A stretch of 64,000 nt of DNA from contig VJOU01000005.1 in NCBI GenBank assembly GCA_007050995.1, forward strand, positions 82,221 to 146,220, given 5' to 3'. The position numbers were made by a program, and so were the translations under genes. This document shows positions 59,675 to 64,000 of this stretch, piece after piece. Position 1 is the first letter of the stretch; every line of letters starts with the position of its first letter. Under the pieces are notes generated by a model. It had not been told where the DNA came from. It worked only from the letters and a program-made list of their open reading frames with translations, and did no database searches. Source of the DNA: Glycocaulis profundi (GTDB lineage: Bacteria > Pseudomonadota > Alphaproteobacteria > Caulobacterales > Maricaulaceae).

Positions 59675-59926
59675 TCAGTGGGCCGTCAGGCAGGGCACCG
59701 CGGCGTTCATTAGGAGCTCCCGCGTGACGCCGCCGAAGATGAACTCGCGCATGCGGCTGCGGCCATAAGCGCCGCAGACGATCAGGCCTGCTTCGGATTC
59801 TTCATTCACATGGCGGCTGTGCGGACCGGCAGGACCGCGGACGTCTGGGTCGGATCTCACCTCTGAGCGCACGCCATGACGGGCCAGCCAGCGGCAGACA
59901 TCGTCACGCGCGGCCTTCTGCACCAT
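59675..59926 (-). pseudogene. truncated universal stress protein remnant
   Basis: 83 residues from GLIVCGAYGRSRMREFIFGG at the end, plus about 40 residues before it, match the C-terminal part of the second Usp domain of the protein at 45220 (GAYGRSRLREFILGGVTRDLL). The first domain and the start of the second are missing. Downstream of adhP on the same strand. Read as a decayed copy. Confidence 0.75.
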
Positions 59927-60011
59927 GGCGTTTCGCCGTTATGGCGAACGGCCCGCTGAACCATGCGCCGAGATGCACGACAGAACCTTAGTCCTCGCAA
60001 TAGAAGGCCTG

Positions 60012-61034
60012 CTACGGCGTGAGCACGATCCGCCCTTCGATCTTTCCCGCCTCCATGCGCGCGAACACATCGTTGACGTTGTCGAGGGGCTCGGCCGCGA
60101 CATTGGTCTTGACCTTGCCCTCGGCGGCGAAGGCGAGACACTCGCGCAGATCCTGCCGCGTTCCTACGATGGAACCGCGGATGGTGATCCGCTTGAGCAC
60201 CACCGGAAAGATCGGGGTGGGAAAATCGCCGGGCGGCAGGCCGACCAGGGCGACCGTGCCGCGCCTTTGCGTCATCGCGATGGCCTGGGCGAAGGCCGAC
60301 GTGGACACGGCCGTCACCAGCACGCCCTGCATGCCCCCGGTCTCGCGGACGAGCCGGTCGACGCCTTCCTGGTCGCGGGCGTCCACCGCAATGTCCGCGC
60401 CCAGCCGTCGCGCGAGATCCAGCTTCTCCGGATCCACATCCACCGTGGCGACATGCAGCCCCATCGCCTTGGCGTACTGGACCGCCACATGGCCCAGCCC
60501 GCCGATGCCGGAAACCGCGACCCACTCTCCGGGGCGGGCCTCGGTCTCGATCAGACCTTTATAGGTGGTCACCCCGGCGCAGAGGATCGGAGCGATCGAC
60601 ACGAAATCGACGTTGTCAGGCAATAGCCCGACATAGTCGGCGCGCGCCAGCACGTATTCCGCATATGCGCCGTTCACGCTGTAACCCGTGTTGCGCTGGC
60701 TTTCGCACAACGTCTCCCAGCCGGTGACGCAATGGACGCAGCGACCGCAGGCGTCATACAGCCAGGGCACGCCGACGGCGTCCCCCTCCTTGACATGGAC
60801 GACGCCAGCGCCGACCGCAGCGACCCGCCCGACCCCCTCATGGCCGGGAATAAGCGGCAGGACGGGCTTCACAGGCCAATCGCCGCGGGCGGCATGAAGG
60901 TCGGTGTGGCACACGCCGCTTGCCTCCACCTTCACCAGGACTTCGCCCGGCGCGGGTTTAGGAACCGGCACCTGCTCGATGCTCAACGGCTTGTCGAACG
61001 CTCGCACAATGGCAGCTCTCATGGCTTGGGACAT
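60012..61034 (-). CDS. adhP: zinc-dependent alcohol dehydrogenase AdhP
   Basis: 340 residues. Catalytic zinc ligands: Cys of [14 protein letters not shown] and His of GHEGVG; the C of [12 protein letters not shown] is third. Structural zinc by [18 protein letters not shown]-binding [17 protein letters not shown]. Oxidises ethanol or reduces acetaldehyde. GGAG eight bases before ATG 61034 decides the start. FNR box 3 is about 70 bases upstream. Confidence 0.95.
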   Translation of the reverse strand: MSQAMRAAIVRAFDKPLSIEQVPVPKPAPGEVLVKVEASGVCHTDLHAARGDWPVKPVLPLIPGHEGVGRVAAVGAGVVHVKEGDAVGVPWLYDACGRCVHCVTGWETLCESQRNTGYSVNGAYAEYVLARADYVGLLPDNVDFVSIAPILCAGVTTYKGLIETEARPGEWVAVSGIGGLGHVAVQYAKAMGLHVATVDVDPEKLDLARRLGADIAVDARDQEGVDRLVRETGGMQGVLVTAVSTSAFAQAIAMTQRRGTVALVGLPPGDFPTPIFPVVLKRITIRGSIVGTRQDLRECLAFAAEGKVKTNVAAEPLDNVNDVFARMEAGKIEGRIVLTP

Positions 61035-61103
61035 CGTCGCATCTCCGCCTTCTTCACGCCTCCGGCAGGCTCGACGGCAGGATGGGCACGGCGCATGGGC
61101 GCA

Positions 61104-61123
61104 GCATTGACCGGGATCAATGC
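61104..61123 (-). promoter_or_regulatory. FNR box (anaerobox) 3
   Basis: GCATTGACCGGGATCAATGC, exact reverse complement of the site at 44707-44726 (core TTGAC-N4-ATCAA). It lies upstream of adhP on the minus strand, consistent with oxygen-limitation induction of the dehydrogenase. Confidence 0.82.
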
Positions 61124-61620
61124 ATGGTCCGTCCATGCCGACATTAGCAAAGCGCTTCGGATGACAGATCGGCCCACACGGGCTCTCATACCGCCGTGTG
61201 TGCGCCGACAGCCCTCCTGCAGGCGCGGCGATAACGCCCTGATGGCCTCGGCCGCCATCGGCGCCGCGGGTCCCAATGCATGGCCGATTGTTCGCTAGAT
61301 CGTGACGGACAGCTTGACCAATCCCAAGCGATGGGACTCCGACCCGACCGGTCGACGAGGAAGCCCCTCAACGGCGGTTCCTTGGCGCTGTTAGCGACCT
61401 TCCGTCCGGGCAAGTGCTTCAATTACAGGCGGAATAACTTTGAATTGTGGCGCGGCTGAGCTGCTGATATTCGGGTCTCTTAATTGAAGGTACGGGGTCG
61501 AATAAGCCTGAGGATGAAGCGAGGGCTGATTCCAGCACGGCCCTCGAACCCCTCAGCCCCTAGAACTCGAAAGATAGCTCCACCGTCAGCCAGCGGGCCC
61601 GGTCACCATCGAGATTGTTA
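61124..61620. other. intergenic region, no gene seen
   Basis: About 500 bases between the adhP promoter and the XRE remnant. Open frames here have no recognisable motif and poor codon use. A loose inverted repeat (CTTCAATTA at 61417-61425, TAATTGAAG at 61481-61489) in an AT-richer patch may mark a promoter or former insertion edge; the evidence is weak. Confidence 0.5.
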
Positions 61621-61986
61621 CCGTATCGCCGCACCGATTCTGCTCGCCCGCACGCTCGCCGGGCTGAGCCGCGACGAGCTTCCCGCGCATATCGACGTGA
61701 AATACAATCAATTCGAGTAAGGCGGGAGCCGGATGGGGGCACCGGCCTTTTCCCGATAGCGATTCACCTCAATCGGCCGATCGAGTGGTTTTTCGAGGGG
61801 CTGCCAACAAGCTCGGACCCGGCCGCCGACCAATCCGATCCGCTCGCCGAGATATGCGCCATCGCTCAGAGTCCCGACGGGTTGAGACTGCTGCGGGCGA
61901 TCTCGCGCCTGCCCGATAGCGAAAGCCGGCGCCGCCCGACCGACTATCTCGAGACGCTCTCTTCGGAATTGGACGACGGCGGCTGA
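61621..61986 (+). pseudogene. frameshifted XRE-family helix-turn-helix regulator
   Basis: Frame A reads ILLARTLAGLSRDELPAHID and VKYNQFE before a TAA at 61718-61720, a typical Cro/CI HTH. The family continuation (KYERG...WFFEGL) resumes in another frame: ...LFPIAIHLNRPIEWFFEGLP, ending at TGA 61984. A one- or two-base loss near 61720 explains it. The N-terminal start is not identifiable. The last 43 bases overlap the 3' end of the convergent histidine kinase gene. Confidence 0.7.
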
Positions 61987-63386
61987 TCCGAGCTCGCCAC
62001 GGACAGCGATGGCAGGCTCACGGTGGCGCGCAATCCCCCGCCCTGCTTGTTCGCGAGCGCGAGGTCGCCGTGATGGGACTTCGCGACATTGAGCGCGATG
62101 GCCAGGCCCAGCCCCGATCCGCCCGTGCTGCGGCTGCGTGACGGCTCGAGCCTGTAGAACGGCTCGAACACCCTCGTGAGCGCCTCCTCCGGTATGCCGG
62201 GCCCGGCGTCGGCGACCTCGAAGACGGCCGAGCCCTGCTCCGAGCGGAGCGACACATCCGCCGTGCGGCCGAATTCCAAGGCATTGTTGAGCAGGTTCTG
62301 GATGAGCCGGACAAGCTCGCTCTCGCGGCCGCGCACGTCCACATCCTCGCACTCGACAATCCGGACGGGTTTGCCCATTTCGCGGTAGCGCCGGACCTCG
62401 GCGCGCAGCAGGTCGCCGAAACGGATCGGCTTGAAGTCCGAATCCCGTATCTGGTCGGCATAGCAGAGCACGCCGTCGACCATCTCCTGCATGCGATCGA
62501 CGTCGCGCAGGATGCTCTCGCGCGCCTCGCCCTCCACATACTCGGCCCGTATGCGCAGACTGGTCAGCGGCGTCCTCAGATCGTGGGCGATCGCCGTCAG
62601 CATCTGCGTGCGCTGATGCACATGAGACGCGATCTTCTCATGCATCGCATTGAAGGCCTTGGCCAGCGCCCGCACCTCCGCCGATCCGCTCAAAGAGATC
62701 GGCCGCGGCTCGCTGGCGGCGTCGAAACCGTGCGCCGCCGCGGCGAGCTCGCGCAATGGCGTGGTCAGCCGGCTGGCGATCCACACGGCCAGCGGCAGGA
62801 TCAGAGCCGCAGCGAACACCAGCGCGCCGACGAAGCGGAGCCGCCACAACGACAGCAGCGGTTCGCGCGGCGAAACGACCGTCCATCGTCCATCCTCGCC
62901 TTCGACCGCCGCCTGGAAGGCAGGGAAGGATATCGGCGTGGTGGCGAGCACCTCGGGAAGGTGAGGAACGTCGCCGTCCTCTTCCCGGTAGCGTCCGATC
63001 CCGCGCGGCGTCTCTATGACCGCGATCCTGCCAGGATGGTCCTCCTCCACGCCGGTCCCGGCCGGCGCTTCGCCGACCACCGCGACATGAACGCGATCGC
63101 GCGGGACCTCCAGCGCGAACGCCAGACCGTCCGCTATCAGCCCCGCGGGCAGGGCCGGCGGCGACGACACGAAAGCCGGAGGCGCGTCCTTGCGTGAAAC
63201 ATCGAGCCGGCCCCCGGCCGTGTCCGCGCTGCTTCGGATGGCCGAGGCGGCGGTCTCGATCGTCATCGGGCGCAGGGTCGGCGGAGGCATGAAAACGGTC
63301 GCCGCGACGCTCGCGACCACCGCCACGACGACGCAGGCGCATGCCAGCGCCACCACCTGAGACAGGACCGTCGGATATCTGAGCAT
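61944..63386 (-). CDS. two-component sensor histidine kinase
   Basis: 480 residues. Two membrane helices (about 8-33 and 185-208) around a periplasmic domain, HAMP (RLTTPLRELAAAAHGFDAA), HisKA (MLTAIAHDLRTPLTSLRIRAEY), and HATPase motifs (LIQNLLNNALEFG, DAGPGIPEEALTRVF, GGSGLGLAIALNVAKSHHG). EnvZ-like. ATG 63386 follows the response regulator stop by eight bases; a TTG overlapping that stop is possible. Signal unknown. Confidence 0.9.
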   Translation of the reverse strand: MLRYPTVLSQVVALACACVVVAVVASVAATVFMPPPTLRPMTIETAASAIRSSADTAGGRLDVSRKDAPPAFVSSPPALPAGLIADGLAFALEVPRDRVHVAVVGEAPAGTGVEEDHPGRIAVIETPRGIGRYREEDGDVPHLPEVLATTPISFPAFQAAVEGEDGRWTVVSPREPLLSLWRLRFVGALVFAAALILPLAVWIASRLTTPLRELAAAAHGFDAASEPRPISLSGSAEVRALAKAFNAMHEKIASHVHQRTQMLTAIAHDLRTPLTSLRIRAEYVEGEARESILRDVDRMQEMVDGVLCYADQIRDSDFKPIRFGDLLRAEVRRYREMGKPVRIVECEDVDVRGRESELVRLIQNLLNNALEFGRTADVSLRSEQGSAVFEVADAGPGIPEEALTRVFEPFYRLEPSRSRSTGGSGLGLAIALNVAKSHHGDLALANKQGGGLRATVSLPSLSVASSDQPPSSNSEESVSR

Positions 63387-63394
63387 GCGGCCGA

Positions 63395-64000
63395 TCAAAA
63401 CATCTTCACCCGTGGCAGGAAGCGATAGCCCTCGCCCCGCACGGTCTCGATCAGAGGTTCGCCGGCCTGACCCTCCAACCGTCGCCGCAGGCGGCTGATG
63501 ACGACATCGACCGAGCGATCGAAGACCTGGCTTCCGCCGCCCTTCGTGAGATCGAGCAATTGCTGCCGGGTCAGCAATCGGCCGGATCGCTCGACGAACA
63601 CCACAAGCAGATCCATCTGGCTGGCGGGCAAGGCGACCGCGCCGCCCAACGGATCCAGCAGGCGCCGCTCCTCGATCTCCAGAGTCCATCCGGCGAACTG
63701 CGCCCGCCTGCGGACAGACTCCGCGCGCGTCGGAACCCGCCGGAGAAGCGCGCGTACGCGCGCCAGCAATTCGCGCGGATTGAACGGCTTGGACAGATAG
63801 TCCGACGCGCCCAGCTCGAGCCCGACGATGCGGTCGGCCGACTCGTTCAGCGCGCTCAGCACCAAGATAGGCGGACCCGTTTCGGCCAGCCGGCGGCATA
63901 TCGAGAAGCCGTCCTCGCCCGGCATCATGACGTCGAGGATCACCGCATCCACAGGCTCTTTGCTCAAGGCCAAATCCATGCTCGGAGCATCTCGCGCGAC
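63395..64000 (-). CDS. OmpR-family response regulator (partial, 5' end beyond window)
   Basis: The window ends inside the receiver domain. Visible: the phosphoacceptor Asp of AVILDVMMPGEDGFS, SALNESADRIVGLELGASDYLSKPFNPREL with the conserved Lys, then a winged helix with LLVVFVERSGRLLTRQQLLDLT and the C-terminal DRSVDVVISRLRRRLE...LIETVRGEGYRF. The ATG at 63979 is internal: sequence to 64000 is still open in frame and the acidic pocket lies beyond. Pairs with the kinase downstream. Confidence 0.93.
   Translation of the reverse strand, partial: VARDAPSMDLALSKEPVDAVILDVMMPGEDGFSICRRLAETGPPILVLSALNESADRIVGLELGASDYLSKPFNPRELLARVRALLRRVPTRAESVRRRAQFAGWTLEIEERRLLDPLGGAVALPASQMDLLVVFVERSGRLLTRQQLLDLTKGGGSQVFDRSVDVVISRLRRRLEGQAGEPLIETVRGEGYRFLPRVKMF

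Overview
The window reads as chromosomal DNA of a GC-rich alphaproteobacterium. The support is the gene order dusB-ntrB-ntrC-ntrY-ntrX-trkA-trkH-dat-hfq-hflX-mazG next to a fused ispDF and lipA/coq10, which is a typical alphaproteobacterial neighbourhood, plus TonB/FecIR iron uptake, FNR-type anaeroboxes and PHB genes. A Maricaulales/Hyphomonadaceae-like or Caulobacterales-like organism is my best guess; this is inferred from family resemblance, not from a search. Nearly all ordinary genes are densely packed with 1-17 nt overlaps.

Layout. 1-16.6 kb is a conserved core block: lipoyl synthase, Coq10-like protein, PncC, IspDF, then the nitrogen-regulation and potassium-uptake block, D-amino-acid transaminase, Hfq, HflX and MazG. 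16.8-26.6 kb is a sulfur-acquisition block: a six-gene minus-strand operon (cysP-cysT-cysW-cysA-COG4529 oxidoreductase-SLC13 transporter), a divergent TauE/SafE protein, an Rrf2 regulator and an outer-membrane porin. Two nearly identical 25-bp inverted repeats, one before cysP and one before the porin, mark a probable Rrf2 regulon. 26.7-33.7 kb is an iron block: tonB, exbD, exbB, a TonB-dependent receptor with an STN signalling domain, fecR, fecI and a Fur-like box. 34.2-39.5 kb is a housekeeping operon (rlpA, dac, tmk, holB, tatD, MBL hydrolase). 39.6-42.0 kb is a decayed integration site: tRNA-Ser(UGA), a tyrosine integrase and an AT-rich gene-poor tail with a strong hairpin.

42.0-61.1 kb looks like an FNR-controlled low-oxygen/energy-stress island. 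It encodes an FNR-type regulator with the iron-sulfur cysteines and the ETVSR recognition motif, a DUF2267 protein, a universal stress protein, a P-type ATPase, a MaoC-phosphotransacetylase fusion, a PHB synthase broken by a single-base frameshift, a phasin, an SDR, acetate kinase, an ABC/FtsX/HlyD exporter, a LOG-family protein, a UspA remnant and a zinc alcohol dehydrogenase. Three intergenic sites share a 20-bp palindromic pattern built on the FNR consensus, two of them exact reverse complements of each other; they sit at the fnr/DUF2267 junction, between phaC and the phasin gene, and upstream of adhP. Together these genes would couple acetyl-CoA and redox disposal (acetate, PHB, ethanol) to oxygen limitation.

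61.1-64.0 kb holds a non-coding stretch, a frameshifted XRE regulator and an OmpR-type two-component pair whose response regulator runs off the window.

The observations I rate highest are the three-site FNR island, the two-site Rrf2 sulfur regulon including a porin, and an NtrC protein whose AAA+ domain has lost Walker A, Walker B and GAFTGA.
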